A program made the position numbers and the translations under genes. From positions 1-52,035 of the forward strand of contig JAJYKK010000015.1 in assembly GCA_021788645.1 (NCBI GenBank): a stretch of DNA of 52,035 nt, in the 5' to 3' direction. The notes under the pieces were generated by a model. That model made no database searches and had not been told where the DNA came from. It saw only the letters and a program-made list of their open reading frames with translations. Positions 8,301 through 16,306 of this stretch are shown in pieces (the first letter of the stretch is position 1; each line of letters opens with the position of its first letter). Origin of the DNA: Pseudomonadota bacterium. Its GTDB lineage: Bacteria; Pseudomonadota; Gammaproteobacteria; Burkholderiales; JAKAFK01.

Positions 8301-10234
8301 TCTCGGCGATCCTGCGCTGCCTGTCGGCTGCGGAATTGTCTACCCTCGGGGAGAGTCTGACCGAACATCTGCGTTTCCTGCTTCAACCTGAGACCGGCCC
8401 CGATGCCGTTCGGGGCACGGCTCGAGGTCTCGGCACAATCCTCGCCCTGACCGGCGTCAGCGGGGCATGGATGACGCAGGCGGCCAATCTGTTCCATGAA
8501 GTGCTGCGCTCGCATCTGGAGGCAATACCGTCGGCGACACGGACACGCTACCGCACCTTGCGAGCCGCCGAGGCGCGGCTTCAATTGTCCCTCCAGACCG
8601 AATTGGACACCATGCAGGAGGTCGTCGATACGTATGACGCGCACCTCGCCAGGCCCGTGCCCAGTTCCCGGAACGCCTGGGCGAGCCTGGCACAGGCCGA
8701 GCTCGACGCGCTGGGGGAATTGCCCGGACTGAAGGCGTGCCTGTTGCTGCGCCCCGACATCGATGGGACGTTTGTGATCGAGTTTGCGGCCGGCGCGGCC
8801 CAGGATGCGATGCGGCGCATCGCGCATACCCAAGGAATGGCTCCGCACGTGGATAGCCGGAATGCCGCAGGACACGGATTGATCGCGCAAGCCTGGCGCA
8901 CAAAGATGATCCAGCACACGGACGCCTATGGGCTGGACGAGCGCACGCAGGTCTGGCATGGGGAACTGGCGGCCTTGGAGGTTCGCAGCCTCACCGCCAT
9001 ACCGGTCATCGAAGGGCAAGCTGTCGAGTTCGTGCTCACGCTCCTCGGCGCCTATCCGCACCAGTTCTCAACCAACTGGGTTCGAACGTTTACGGCATCG
9101 CTTCAGAATCGCTGGAACCAAGTCGTCCGGCTGGCCCAGAAGACCTACTCGCCGCCGATCATGCTCGAGCACGCGGCACGGTATCGTGGCCTCTTGTATT
9201 CGGACAGGCTGCGCATGTATATGCAGCCGGTCGTCGACCTTCGTACCGGGAAGACCGTCCGGGTGGAAACGTTGGCGCGCCTGCTGGCGGATGACGGACA
9301 AGTGATCGCGCCAGCGCAGTTTCTCCCCGCATTGGGCGACAACGACCTCGATACGCTGTTTCGGCTGGGGATAAATCAAGCCATGGCCCAGGCGCGCGAA
9401 TGGAGAGCACAAGGGGCGGACATCGGCCTGTCCATCAACCTGTCTCCCTCGACGCTCCTCCACCCGGATTGCGCGCTCTGGGTCGAGGACGCCCTCCGAA
9501 GGCACGATATCGCCCCAAGGGCGCTTACGATCGAATTGATGGAGACGCAAGAACTCGAAGATATAGGACGCGACGAAGCGCTCGACACCCTATTGCGCAG
9601 CGGCATTCAGCTCGCCATCGACGACCTTGGCTCGGGCTACAGCAGCCTGAAGCGTTTGGCGCGGCTACCGGTTCATATCGTCAAGATAGACCAGGCGATC
9701 GTCAGCGAACTCGGCGCCAACCCCGTCAAAACGCTCAGCCTGATCCGCACCATCATCCAGATGGGTGCCGACTTCGATTACGAGGTCGTGGTGGAAGGCG
9801 TGGAAGATGCCTCGGTCATCGAAGCGGTTGCCATCCTTGGCGCACGATTCGGGCAGGGGTATGGCCTCGCGCCGCCGATGCCTGCCGAGGAGCTGCTCCC
9901 GTGGCTTCGCAAGCGGACGGATAGCCCCATGGATGGCCAGTCGATTCATACGGATCTCGGCGCCTTGGCGTATCATTGGAGTTTCATGCACAAGGGCCAG
10001 CCCCACATGCCCGCGGACCCTTCCCATTGCCCAATCACCACCTTCCTCATCGAGCAGGGGCTTGAAGGCAGCGAGGCCGCCCGCTGGCATGAAAGACTGC
10101 ATCGAACACGGGAGGGGGCCGAGGCCGCCGAGACCAGCGCGCAGTTCACGCGCTGGCTGGTGTCAAGGATTCAGCAACGCTACCGCCGCCCCTCTCGCAC
10201 GCGTGGCGAAACTTCGCTGCTTGTTGGCGTTTGA
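5330..10234 (+). CDS. Giant membrane GAF-PAS-GAF-GGDEF-helical-GAF-EAL protein with a zinc-binding-like tail
   Basis: 1634 residues, starting at an ATG-ATG preceded by AGGA. Order: membrane segment (about 12-30), periplasmic domain like that of the upstream paralog, membrane segment (about 255-275), GAF (about 290-455), PAS (about 465-590), GAF (about 595-755), GGDEF (about 765-925, GGDEF near 849), a helical region (about 950-1110), GAF (about 1130-1290), EAL (about 1310-1540) and a tail. The EAL signature reads ETL rather than EAL, with DDLGSGYSS, KIDQAIV and VVEGVE intact, so phosphodiesterase activity is plausible. The tail has an H near 1547, a C in SHCPIT near 1565 and WHERLH near 1586, a CZB-like arrangement shared with the upstream protein. 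The helical region resembles sensor-globin-like inserts seen in large EAL proteins, but I cannot assign it firmly. Confidence 0.92.
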   Translation: MMPFKTFIASRRGIPDLFLALPCLLAILLATQTERSEYLHAKALLMRQAKSSARTEAQLVSLRLMQQFDALSFVAKGLIGPGNPGAMSPRTQRRLRGFAAQNRELFALNVLAPDGDRIVWSTRMQTSRPITLGAFFTPVQGHPDFLLGQDKEAARARAHVITMRYRMTDSSGRTLYFTGSPYRLNLLLANSGPSPFPLVVRDLREDSILGILRARTVAYSFRAQPGPEVRVPVALVPLAVEAYVPQSLIWHAYRIGLPWRLLTEALVIALFGAGGVGLSLLLRKQQQQARQIARLSAFNTLLGQVNQTIAQAADQEGMLQALCELPVRHADMALAWIGRPDADGRLAILASAGRAMGFLDALEILLDAEGPQERGGIGSVWQSGEAHFQTFPAEGDALPSPLARARHYGLRACAGLPIHRGGSLWGVIALYSDQESLFDEAAQAVLSEVAADISYGLDALDRRTHIQTLVAALDAMLDGAVITDASQRIIYANPAFTRITGYSLAEVKEHHAGFLQGEGTDKATTLRVQRALTREEPASVEILNYRKDGTPFWNALSIVPIRDHAGKVTHFVGTQQDISDRRMQAAQIAALQRLYDALLSAGDILLQARDEPALLEDICERLVDKTMFHAVWIARPDADGWIRALAQAGDPSGMLNDLTLNIRDQTGDLPIIRAWNAGKIAFSNSHDAAAATPGSRDLPLSHPAHAALAAPIRRAGAVWGLLVFACAVPGSLSETIVPLCNRIAEMLGHALEELDLRNRLSELQAEEAHLARHDILTGLPNRLALEQHLAHAIARTSRRGAVLAIGMLDLDDFKPVNDRFGHETGDELLRQLSRRLQNLLRTADFIARLGGDEFVLVIEDLDDLQAIQQLRNALSRLHQAVEKPFDLGDGRQAVVGMSMGVALYPIHAGSQDALLRQADAAMYQAKVHKADRVHWWRLAGAQTEMPGREAPFDPFGSEAQDLLRILEPPLGNIIDDFMAGFSGELTQHAPVSAILRCLSAAELSTLGESLTEHLRFLLQPETGPDAVRGTARGLGTILALTGVSGAWMTQAANLFHEVLRSHLEAIPSATRTRYRTLRAAEARLQLSLQTELDTMQEVVDTYDAHLARPVPSSRNAWASLAQAELDALGELPGLKACLLLRPDIDGTFVIEFAAGAAQDAMRRIAHTQGMAPHVDSRNAAGHGLIAQAWRTKMIQHTDAYGLDERTQVWHGELAALEVRSLTAIPVIEGQAVEFVLTLLGAYPHQFSTNWVRTFTASLQNRWNQVVRLAQKTYSPPIMLEHAARYRGLLYSDRLRMYMQPVVDLRTGKTVRVETLARLLADDGQVIAPAQFLPALGDNDLDTLFRLGINQAMAQAREWRAQGADIGLSINLSPSTLLHPDCALWVEDALRRHDIAPRALTIELMETQELEDIGRDEALDTLLRSGIQLAIDDLGSGYSSLKRLARLPVHIVKIDQAIVSELGANPVKTLSLIRTIIQMGADFDYEVVVEGVEDASVIEAVAILGARFGQGYGLAPPMPAEELLPWLRKRTDSPMDGQSIHTDLGALAYHWSFMHKGQPHMPADPSHCPITTFLIEQGLEGSEAARWHERLHRTREGAEAAETSAQFTRWLVSRIQQRYRRPSRTRGETSLLVGV

Positions 10235-10395
10235 GACCAACGCCACATTGCACACTCCGTTCTGTCAGACCTACTCAGACTTGGCTGAACAGGTTCAAGG
10301 CTAATGGAATGGACGCCCACTTCCCCAGACGGCATCCAAGATGCCCATACGACGATTGGCATCGATTTGGCAAAGGAATGTTTCAGGTCCACGGC

Positions 10396-10500
10396 TTGAT
10401 CGAGATCTTCTACAACCGCCAACGGCGTCATTCGCGCCTGGGCTACGAAACGCCGGCCGTGTTTGCGCACAAATTCAACAGACAACAGGCCGCCGCTTAA
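10396..10500 (+). pseudogene. IS3-family transposase (OrfB) C-terminal remnant
   Basis: The last 34 codons of an open frame give LIEIFYNRQRRHSRLGYETP and a short tail, the classic C-terminus of IS3-family OrfB (DDE) transposases. Everything N-terminal to it is missing. Just upstream, about 10351-10380, another frame reads IGIDLAKECF and, after a one-base shift, FQVHG. That resembles the N-terminal start of IS110-family transposases, so two element fragments may be joined here. The sequence after the stop, including TATTGACAGGATACC at about 10515, may be the right terminal repeat. Confidence 0.75.
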
Positions 10501-10569
10501 GTGGCGAGTGCCTACTATTGACAGGATACCTCACGCGGCGCCTGCCCCAGCCGCATGGATCTGTATTCC

Positions 10570-10824
10570 TCAAGGCACTTGATCGTAACGTCCCCCAGAT
10601 GCATCGCGCCGAGATGCTGTTTTGAGACGCTTGCCGCGGGAGGCCTCGGCCGCCGCACCACGCCTCTCGGGCACCATCCCGGCAATAAAACGCGCGTGAA
10701 GCACCTGGGCCTCCGCGTCGTAAATCTGAGGGTAGATCGCGTGGCCGGTGAGCGCCTTCAACTGGGGCAGGCCGATGCAGACCCGGAAGGTACCGTTAGC
10801 GCGGGAAATGATATCGAAGGCCAC
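10570..10824 (-). CDS. Small hypothetical protein (84 aa)
   Basis: GTG start preceded by AAAGGAG at good spacing (7 bases), the main reason to accept it as a gene. The N-terminal 55 residues (MAFDIISRANGTFRVCIGLP and on) look like a compact globular fold. The C-terminal 30 residues are rich in Ala, Arg and Lys and may be disordered or read-through into decayed sequence. I do not recognise the family. It lies just downstream of, and on the same strand as, tRNA-Arg, and its 3' end faces the IS scar, so it could be truncated. Confidence 0.55.
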   Translation of the reverse strand: MAFDIISRANGTFRVCIGLPQLKALTGHAIYPQIYDAEAQVLHARFIAGMVPERRGAAAEASRGKRLKTASRRDASGGRYDQVP

Positions 10825-10943
10825 ACAGGAACTCCTTTGTTGTGAGCGGAGTCTCGTATAGCTACCGACTGCCGCGTTTGCAGCAAACGGAAGAATTTTG
10901 CGCCTCGCGCGTTCCTGGTTTCCCAGGAAACCCGCGCCAAATA

Positions 10944-11020
10944 TGGCGCGCCCTAGTGGATTCGAACCACTGACCTTTGGCTTCGGAAACCAACACTCTA
11001 TCCAACTGAGCTAAGGGCGC
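10944..11020 (-). tRNA. tRNA-Arg (anticodon CCG)
   Basis: Read on the minus strand, the acceptor stem GCGCCCT pairs with AGGGCGC, followed by discriminator G and an encoded CCA. The D arm, the anticodon loop TTCCGAA (anticodon CCG, decoding CGG) and the T arm with GGTTCGAATCC are all present. Length is 77 with CCA. A TATAAT -10 box lies 11 bases upstream. Confidence 0.95.
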
Positions 11021-11030
11021 AGGACTGGGT

Positions 11031-11036
11031 ATTATA
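11031..11036 (-). promoter_or_regulatory. -10 box of the tRNA-Arg gene
   Basis: Perfect TATAAT on the minus strand, placing the transcript start only a few bases before the mature tRNA 5' end. The -35 region is weak. Confidence 0.55.
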
Positions 11037-11066
11037 CGCTTTTCCGCAGAAACCGCCATGGCCGCT

Positions 11067-11095
11067 TTGGCGGCCGCTCCCCTTTACCGTATAAT
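11067..11095 (+). promoter_or_regulatory. Sigma-70-type promoter of the cytochrome c gene
   Basis: TTGGCG and TATAAT separated by exactly 17 bases, about 60 bases before the cytochrome c start. The predicted transcript start is near 11102. Confidence 0.65.
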
Positions 11096-11154
11096 TCCGA
11101 TTTTTTCACCACAATCAAGCGACGGAAGACGTCCATTTATAAGGAAGGGGTCCC

Positions 11155-11670
11155 ATGAGCGAGCACAGCACGATGACCAAGACCACCCCAATGCAAGTCA
11201 TTCTTGCCACCTTGGGTGGATTGTTGACGCCGGGCCTGGTCATTTTCATGATCGTGATGAGAAGCATCGGCATTGCCCACAGCCACATCAACTATGTCAA
11301 TCCCGCGCTCGCGAATCGAATGGTCATGGCACGCATCAAGCCGGTCGCCGAACTGAAGGTGGTCGACCTCAGCGCCGCCAAGGTCGAAATGACTGGTCAG
11401 CAGGTGTTCCAGGCGGTGTGCACGGCATGCCACTCCGTCGGTGCCCTCGGTTCTCCCAAGTTCGGCGACAAGGCCGCCTGGGCGCCCCACATCGCGAAAG
11501 GCTACCCGACGCTCGTTCAGCATGCGCTCAACGGCTTCAAGAAAATGCCCGCCCGGGGAGGCGACCCGTCGTTGGACAATCTGGAAGTCGAGCGGGCCGT
11601 TGCCTATATGGCGGACGCGGGTGGCGCGAACTTCAAGGCGCCCGATTCCGCGACCGCTCCGGTGAAATAA
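11155..11670 (+). CDS. Membrane-anchored class I cytochrome c (cytochrome c5-like)
   Basis: 171 residues. One N-terminal hydrophobic helix (about 14-36) acts as an uncleaved anchor or signal. It is followed by a single haem c site CTACH (C89, C92, H93) and a candidate axial methionine in FKKMPARGG (M131), the arrangement of cytochrome c5 and c555. It probably carries electrons in the periplasm between respiratory or sulfur-oxidising complexes and a terminal oxidase. The start follows AGGAAGGGG. It stands alone between tRNA-Arg and rep, under its own promoter. Confidence 0.88.
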   Translation: MSEHSTMTKTTPMQVILATLGGLLTPGLVIFMIVMRSIGIAHSHINYVNPALANRMVMARIKPVAELKVVDLSAAKVEMTGQQVFQAVCTACHSVGALGSPKFGDKAAWAPHIAKGYPTLVQHALNGFKKMPARGGDPSLDNLEVERAVAYMADAGGANFKAPDSATAPVK

Positions 11671-11735
11671 GCGCGCCGCGTCCGGGCCAAGGCCTTCGTC
11701 CCAAGGTCCCGGCCCGGCGGCCGGTGGATCGCCGC

Positions 11736-13715
11736 TTATTTCTTGAGCATCGCCTTCAACCCCGCCAGGCGCGTCATCGCATCCGCCTTGGGGCTCGGTC
11801 CCGTCTCCTTGCCGCTGATGCGCAGCTCGTCGCCCAGTTCGTCGACGAAGCGGCTCACCTCGCCCGACACCCACTCTCCCGCCCGCTTGCGCTTGCGGCA
11901 GTAGCTCAGCGTGAGGCTTCTCTGCGCGCGGGTAATACCGACATACATGAGGCGCCGCTCCTCCGCCACCTGATCGGCCTCCAGGCTCTCGCGGTGCGGC
12001 AGAATCCCCTCTTCGACGCCGATCAGGAAGACATGGCCGAACTCGAGCCCCTTGGCCGCATGCAAGGTGGACAGCCGGACGGCGTCCAGGGCTCCGTCAT
12101 CGCGGCTGTCCAGCATAGTAATCAGCGCAATGCTCTGTGTGAGTTCCAGCAGGTTCTTGCCTTCGTCGGCGGCCTTCCGGTCGAGCCAGGCGACGAACTC
12201 CAGCACATTGTCCCAGCGGGTGCGAGCGGCCCGCTGTTCCTCAACGTCGAACAGATAGGCTTCATATTGGATGGCGCTCAGCAGATCCCGCGCGACCGCA
12301 GGCGCCGGGTCTCGCATGGCACGTGCTTGCAGATGCCCCAGGTAGCCGCAAAACGCCCTCAGCACACCATAGGGCTTCGCCCCCAGCTGGCGCTCGGCGC
12401 CGGCTTCCGCGGCCGCCGCGAAGAGGCTCAGGCGGCGCTGGGCGGCATAACCGCCCAGGCGCTCGAGCGTTTGCACGCCGACACCGCGCTTCGGCGTCGT
12501 CACGGCGCGGATGAAGGCCGGGTCGTCATCGGGGTTGGCCAACACCCGGAGATACGCCAGGACATCCTTGATCTCCGCCCGCTCGAAGAACGACGTGCCC
12601 CCGCTGATCGAATACGGCACCCGCTCGGCCCGCAGCCACTGTTCCAGCACCCGCGCCTGATGGTTGCCCCGATACAGGATCGCATAGTCCGAGAAGCGGG
12701 TGCGATGCTCGAACTTGTGCGCAAGGAGCTGCATGACCGCCCCCTGGGCCTCATGCTCCTCGTCGCGCGCCGCAACCACCCGGATGGGCTCGCCCATCCC
12801 GAGATCGCTCCACAGCCGCTTCTCGAACGTCTTCGCATTGTGTGAAATGAGCGTATTCGCCGCGCGCAGGATCCGCACGCTCGACCGATAGTTCTGCTCG
12901 AGCTTGATGATCTCGAGCGTCGGGAAATCGTCCCGCAGGCGGGCCAGATTTTCCACGTTCGCCCCCCGCCAGGCGTAAATGGCTTGATCGTCATCGCCCA
13001 CCGCGGTGAACGCCCCGCTCACCCCCGCGATGGCCTTCACCAGCGCATACTGGCACGCGTTGGTGTCCTGGTACTCGTCAATGAGCAGATAGCGCAACCG
13101 CCGCCGCCATTTCTCCAGAATGTCCGGCGTTCCCTGGAAGAGTTCGACCGGCAGCCGGATCAGGTCGTCAAAGTCGACCGCCTGGTAGGCCCCGAGGGTC
13201 GCCTGGTAACGCTCATAGAGCACCCCATATTGGCGTTCTTCCTCGTTCGCCGCATCGGCCTTCGCCGCCTGGGGGCCGATCAGCGCGTTCTTGTAGCGGG
13301 AGATCGCGTACTGCGCCTTGCGCAGGACCTTCCGGTCCGTCGCCTTGAGCAGCTCACTCAGGATTTGCGCCGCATCGGACTGATCCAAGACCGAGAAGCG
13401 GGGCTTGTAGCCCAGGTGGCTCGCCTCGGCACGCAGGATCTGCAGGCCAAGAGAGTGGAACGTGGTGACGGTAAGCCCGCGGCTCGCCCCGCCCGGCAGG
13501 AGCTGCGCCACGCGCGCCTGCATCTCGCGGGCCGCCTTGTTGGTGAAGGTGATCGCGGCGATGTGCTCGGGCGCATAGCCGCACGCCTGCATCAGATAGG
13601 CGATCTTGTGCGTGATGACGCGCGTCTTGCCGCTGCCGGCACCGGCCAGCACCAGCAACGGGCCATCAAGGTAGCGCACGGCATCGCGCTGAGGGGCATT
13701 GAGCTTGGCTAACAT
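11736..13715 (-). CDS. rep: ATP-dependent DNA helicase Rep (UvrD/PcrA superfamily 1A)
   Basis: 659 residues, close to the 673 of E. coli Rep. Starts LAKLNAPQRDAV with the Q motif. Walker A is GAGSGKT, motif Ia ITFTNKAAREM, Walker B DEYQDTN, motif III AVGDDDQAIYAWRGA, motif IV QNYRS, motif V LSTLHAAKGLE and motif VI YVGITRAQ. It unwinds DNA 3' to 5' and clears protein blocks ahead of replication forks. The shorter C-terminus (without the long UvrD/PcrA tail) favours Rep. The ATG at 13713-13715 is preferred over the TTG one codon upstream. It is convergent with the cytochrome c gene and divergent from apaH. Confidence 0.93.
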   Translation of the reverse strand: MLAKLNAPQRDAVRYLDGPLLVLAGAGSGKTRVITHKIAYLMQACGYAPEHIAAITFTNKAAREMQARVAQLLPGGASRGLTVTTFHSLGLQILRAEASHLGYKPRFSVLDQSDAAQILSELLKATDRKVLRKAQYAISRYKNALIGPQAAKADAANEEERQYGVLYERYQATLGAYQAVDFDDLIRLPVELFQGTPDILEKWRRRLRYLLIDEYQDTNACQYALVKAIAGVSGAFTAVGDDDQAIYAWRGANVENLARLRDDFPTLEIIKLEQNYRSSVRILRAANTLISHNAKTFEKRLWSDLGMGEPIRVVAARDEEHEAQGAVMQLLAHKFEHRTRFSDYAILYRGNHQARVLEQWLRAERVPYSISGGTSFFERAEIKDVLAYLRVLANPDDDPAFIRAVTTPKRGVGVQTLERLGGYAAQRRLSLFAAAAEAGAERQLGAKPYGVLRAFCGYLGHLQARAMRDPAPAVARDLLSAIQYEAYLFDVEEQRAARTRWDNVLEFVAWLDRKAADEGKNLLELTQSIALITMLDSRDDGALDAVRLSTLHAAKGLEFGHVFLIGVEEGILPHRESLEADQVAEERRLMYVGITRAQRSLTLSYCRKRKRAGEWVSGEVSRFVDELGDELRISGKETGPSPKADAMTRLAGLKAMLKK

Positions 13716-13851
13716 CAAAGGAAGGCGAAAAAGGGCACGCGCCTGCGGCAGGCAGGCGGCCGCCCATCGCGACTATTTTAGCACGGGCGGCAAGGAACAC
13801 CGCCGCTCATAGTATCATGGCGGAAAGACTCGCGACCGGAAGGACAATGGC

Positions 13852-14679
13852 ATGGCCGTTTATGCGATCGGCGACGTACAGGGGTGCTTCGATGCCTTGC
13901 GACGCCTTCTCGACCACATCCGTTTCGACCCCGCCCAGGATCGGCTGTGGTTCGTCGGCGACCTGGTCAACCGCGGACCGCAGTCGGCGGAAAGCCTCAG
14001 ATTCGTCCGGGATCTGGGATCCTCGGCGGTATGCGTGCTGGGCAACCACGACTTGCATCTTCTGGCCGTCGCCGAAGGTCATGCGCAATTGCATCGCGGC
14101 GATACGCTCGCCGCGATTCTGGCCGCCCCCGATCGCGACGAACTGCTTGGCTTCCTGCGCCACCGCCCCCTGGTCCATGTCGAGGGGCCGTTTGTGCTCG
14201 TTCACGCGGGCCTGCTGCCGCAGTGGAGCGTGGCGCAAGCCGCCGCGCTCGCGCGCGAGGTGGAAGCCGCGCTGCAGGGCCCGCGCTGCAGCGAATTCCT
14301 GGCGCACATGTACGGGTCCCACCCCAACCATTGGCAAGACGATCTCACCGGCGCGGCACGGCTGCGCGTCATTACCAATGCCTTCACCAGGCTTCGGTTC
14401 TGTACGGCGCGGGGGGAGATGGAATTCGCCCACAAGAAGGACCCGGGTCTTGCCCCGGCGGGTTTCCTGCCGTGGTTCGACGTGCCGGGACGGCAGGCTG
14501 CCGCCGCAACCATCATTTTCGGGCACTGGTCGGCTCTAGGGCTTCGCACAGCGCAAAATCTGGTTGCTCTGGACAGCGGGTGTGTGTGGGGTGGCCAGCT
14601 GTCGGCCTTTCGGCTGGACTCGGGAGAGGTTTTCCAGACGCCCTGCGCGCAAGCCCAAGACCCAGCGCCGACGCGATAG
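13852..14679 (+). CDS. apaH: Symmetrical bis(5'-nucleosyl)-tetraphosphatase (Ap4A hydrolase)
   Basis: 275 residues, normal for ApaH. The metallophosphatase signatures are all present: GDVQGC (6-11), GDLVNRGP (about 41-48) and GNHD (about 64-67), plus the ApaH-type GSHPNHW and FGHW segments towards the end. It hydrolyses diadenosine tetraphosphate to two ADP and can remove nucleoside-tetraphosphate RNA caps. Its last 167 bases overlap the 3' end of the convergent olsA gene, unusually long for two conserved proteins. Confidence 0.93.
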   Translation: MAVYAIGDVQGCFDALRRLLDHIRFDPAQDRLWFVGDLVNRGPQSAESLRFVRDLGSSAVCVLGNHDLHLLAVAEGHAQLHRGDTLAAILAAPDRDELLGFLRHRPLVHVEGPFVLVHAGLLPQWSVAQAAALAREVEAALQGPRCSEFLAHMYGSHPNHWQDDLTGAARLRVITNAFTRLRFCTARGEMEFAHKKDPGLAPAGFLPWFDVPGRQAAAATIIFGHWSALGLRTAQNLVALDSGCVWGGQLSAFRLDSGEVFQTPCAQAQDPAPTR

Positions 14680-15430
14680 CCGCTGCCGCCTCGTCCGCGA
14701 GCACCCGCCTGGCTCGGCCTGCGGCGGCGATCGGGGGGCAGAACGTGAGTTCGGCCTCGATCACCGGCTCCGCCAGGATCTGCCGCAGCGACTGGGTGAG
14801 CGACATGTCGCCGCAATAGGCGGGCGCCCGGTTGATCGAGCCATCGGCATGGACGAAGCGCAGCGCCAGCGGCCGGATCTCGCCCGCACTCTTGATGGGC
14901 GGCTGGAGCAAGGAGGCGTGAAAGGCGCCCAGATAGGTCCCGTCGGACGTCGTCCCCTCCGGAAACACCGTGAAACACTCCCCGCCGGACAGCCCCGCAG
15001 TGATCTCGCCGTTGATGCGCGCCGTGTCGTGGCGGCGCGTGCGGTCGATGAACAGGGTGCGCGTCCGCTGCGCGAGCCAGCCGAAGACCGGCCACGCACG
15101 GATTTCCGACTTGGCGACAAAGCGCGTCGGCTGCAGCGCGTTGATCATCAGGACGTCCAGCCATGACACGTGATTGGCCACCACCAGTGCGTTGGCGAGC
15201 GGAGCGGCGGGCGCATCGCCCCGCAGCACAAGCCGCACGCCAAGGACACGCAAGGCGGCCCGGCACCAGCCTCGAATGATGCCCTGGCGCACGGCCCGGG
15301 ACATCAGCGGGAGGACGCAGCCCGCAAGGAGGCCCACACCCAGATGGACAACCAGCCGGGCCGCGCGATACGCCCGCACGAGGCGGCTATTCTTGTCGCC
15401 AGGTCTGGGCTGGTCCACGCGCCGCCGCAT
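14513..15430 (-). CDS. olsA: Lyso-ornithine lipid / 1-acylglycerol-3-phosphate acyltransferase (PlsC family)
   Basis: 305 residues. An N-terminal hydrophobic helix (about 26-44) is followed by the PlsC signature NHVSWLD (H87, D92, HX4D) and FPEGTTSDG near residue 160. PlsC acyltransferases add a second acyl chain. Because the gene directly follows olsB with a one-base stop/start overlap (TGATG at 15428-15432), the likely substrate is lyso-ornithine lipid, though lysophosphatidic acid is also possible. An upstream in-frame extension exists but would run antisense-like into olsB. The last 50 or so residues, beyond the normal family end, lie antisense to apaH. Confidence 0.88.
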   Translation of the reverse strand: MRRRVDQPRPGDKNSRLVRAYRAARLVVHLGVGLLAGCVLPLMSRAVRQGIIRGWCRAALRVLGVRLVLRGDAPAAPLANALVVANHVSWLDVLMINALQPTRFVAKSEIRAWPVFGWLAQRTRTLFIDRTRRHDTARINGEITAGLSGGECFTVFPEGTTSDGTYLGAFHASLLQPPIKSAGEIRPLALRFVHADGSINRAPAYCGDMSLTQSLRQILAEPVIEAELTFCPPIAAAGRARRVLADEAAAAIASALGLGLARRASGKPLPSPAERPTAGHPTHTRCPEQPDFALCEALEPTSARK

Positions 15431-16182
15431 CAGGAGCCCAGGAAGCGGCGCGCGTAGCGGCCATCGAGCTTGGCCATGGGCAACAGCATGAGCAGGTCGG
15501 CGGTGTTGAAGTCGGGATCCCATGCCGGATCCCCGCACACATAGGCCCCCAGGCGAAGATAGCCTTTGACGAGCGGCGGCAGGCAAACCGCCTCGCCCGT
15601 CCGAAGGGCCTCCAACGGCAGCGCGCAGCGCGGAAAGACGCGCCACTCAATCGGGCTCATGTGCGCGCGCATGATCTGGCGGTAGATGCTCGCGGCCCGA
15701 TGGCCGCCGTCGACCATGCCCATGCTGGCGCACCCGATCAGGTAATCGTAGCCGGAACGTTTCATGTAGCTTGCCAGGCCCGACCAAAGCAGGGCAATGA
15801 CGCCGCCGCCGCGGTAGGCGGGATGGACGCACGAGCGTCCCACCTCGACCATGCGAGAGCGCAGATAGGCAAGGCGCGTGAGGTCGAACTCGTCGTCCGA
15901 ATAGAAGCCTCCCAGCCTTCGCGCCTGCATGGGGCTCAAGATTCGATACGTGCCCACCACCTCGTTCGTGTCGGTCTCACGCACCAGCAGATGATCACAG
16001 TAGGCATCGTACATGTCTTTGTCGAGACCCGGCTCCTTGACGGACAATCGCGCGCCCATCTCCTCGGCGAACACCTTGTAGCGCAGCCGCTGGGCCTCGC
16101 GCACCTCGGCCTCGCTGTCCGCCAGACAGACGATGAATCGGCCCCGTTCCTGACGCAGTTGCTGCGGCTGTGAGTTCAGCAT
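15430..16182 (-). CDS. olsB: L-ornithine N-alpha-acyltransferase (OlsB-like GNAT)
   Basis: 250 residues, typical for OlsB. The pattern LRYKVFAEEMGA near residue 35, the DHLLVRE and GTYRIL strands, and VEVGRSCVHPAYRGGGVI are characteristic of the OlsB/hemolysin-type GNAT group. It transfers a 3-hydroxyacyl chain from acyl carrier protein to ornithine, making lyso-ornithine lipid, a phosphorus-free membrane lipid precursor. It is translationally coupled to olsA. Related GNAT proteins of exosortase systems are an alternative, but the olsA neighbour supports ornithine lipid synthesis. Confidence 0.85.
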   Translation of the reverse strand: MLNSQPQQLRQERGRFIVCLADSEAEVREAQRLRYKVFAEEMGARLSVKEPGLDKDMYDAYCDHLLVRETDTNEVVGTYRILSPMQARRLGGFYSDDEFDLTRLAYLRSRMVEVGRSCVHPAYRGGGVIALLWSGLASYMKRSGYDYLIGCASMGMVDGGHRAASIYRQIMRAHMSPIEWRVFPRCALPLEALRTGEAVCLPPLVKGYLRLGAYVCGDPAWDPDFNTADLLMLLPMAKLDGRYARRFLGS

Positions 16183-16270
16183 TAGCCTTTCCTCGCCCTG
16201 TGTGTGATGCGCGTAGCGTAGGGGCGAGGAATGACAGCGCCGTTACAACCGTATTAAGTTTTTGTCTTGT

Positions 16271-16294
16271 CCGGCCGCGGCCAAACGCGGCCGG
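16271..16294 (-). terminator. Strong GC hairpin downstream of the glycine-zipper lipoprotein gene
   Basis: A nine-base-pair GC stem with a short loop lies between the lipoprotein stop and the olsB start. It lacks a clean T-run on either strand, so it is only terminator-like. Confidence 0.35.
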
Positions 16295-16306
16295 TTTGAT
16301 GAGGCA

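Noticed and set aside
11682..11717. Hairpin between the cytochrome c and rep genes as a terminator
   Set aside because: Stem possible, but no T-run on either strand, so not reported as a feature.
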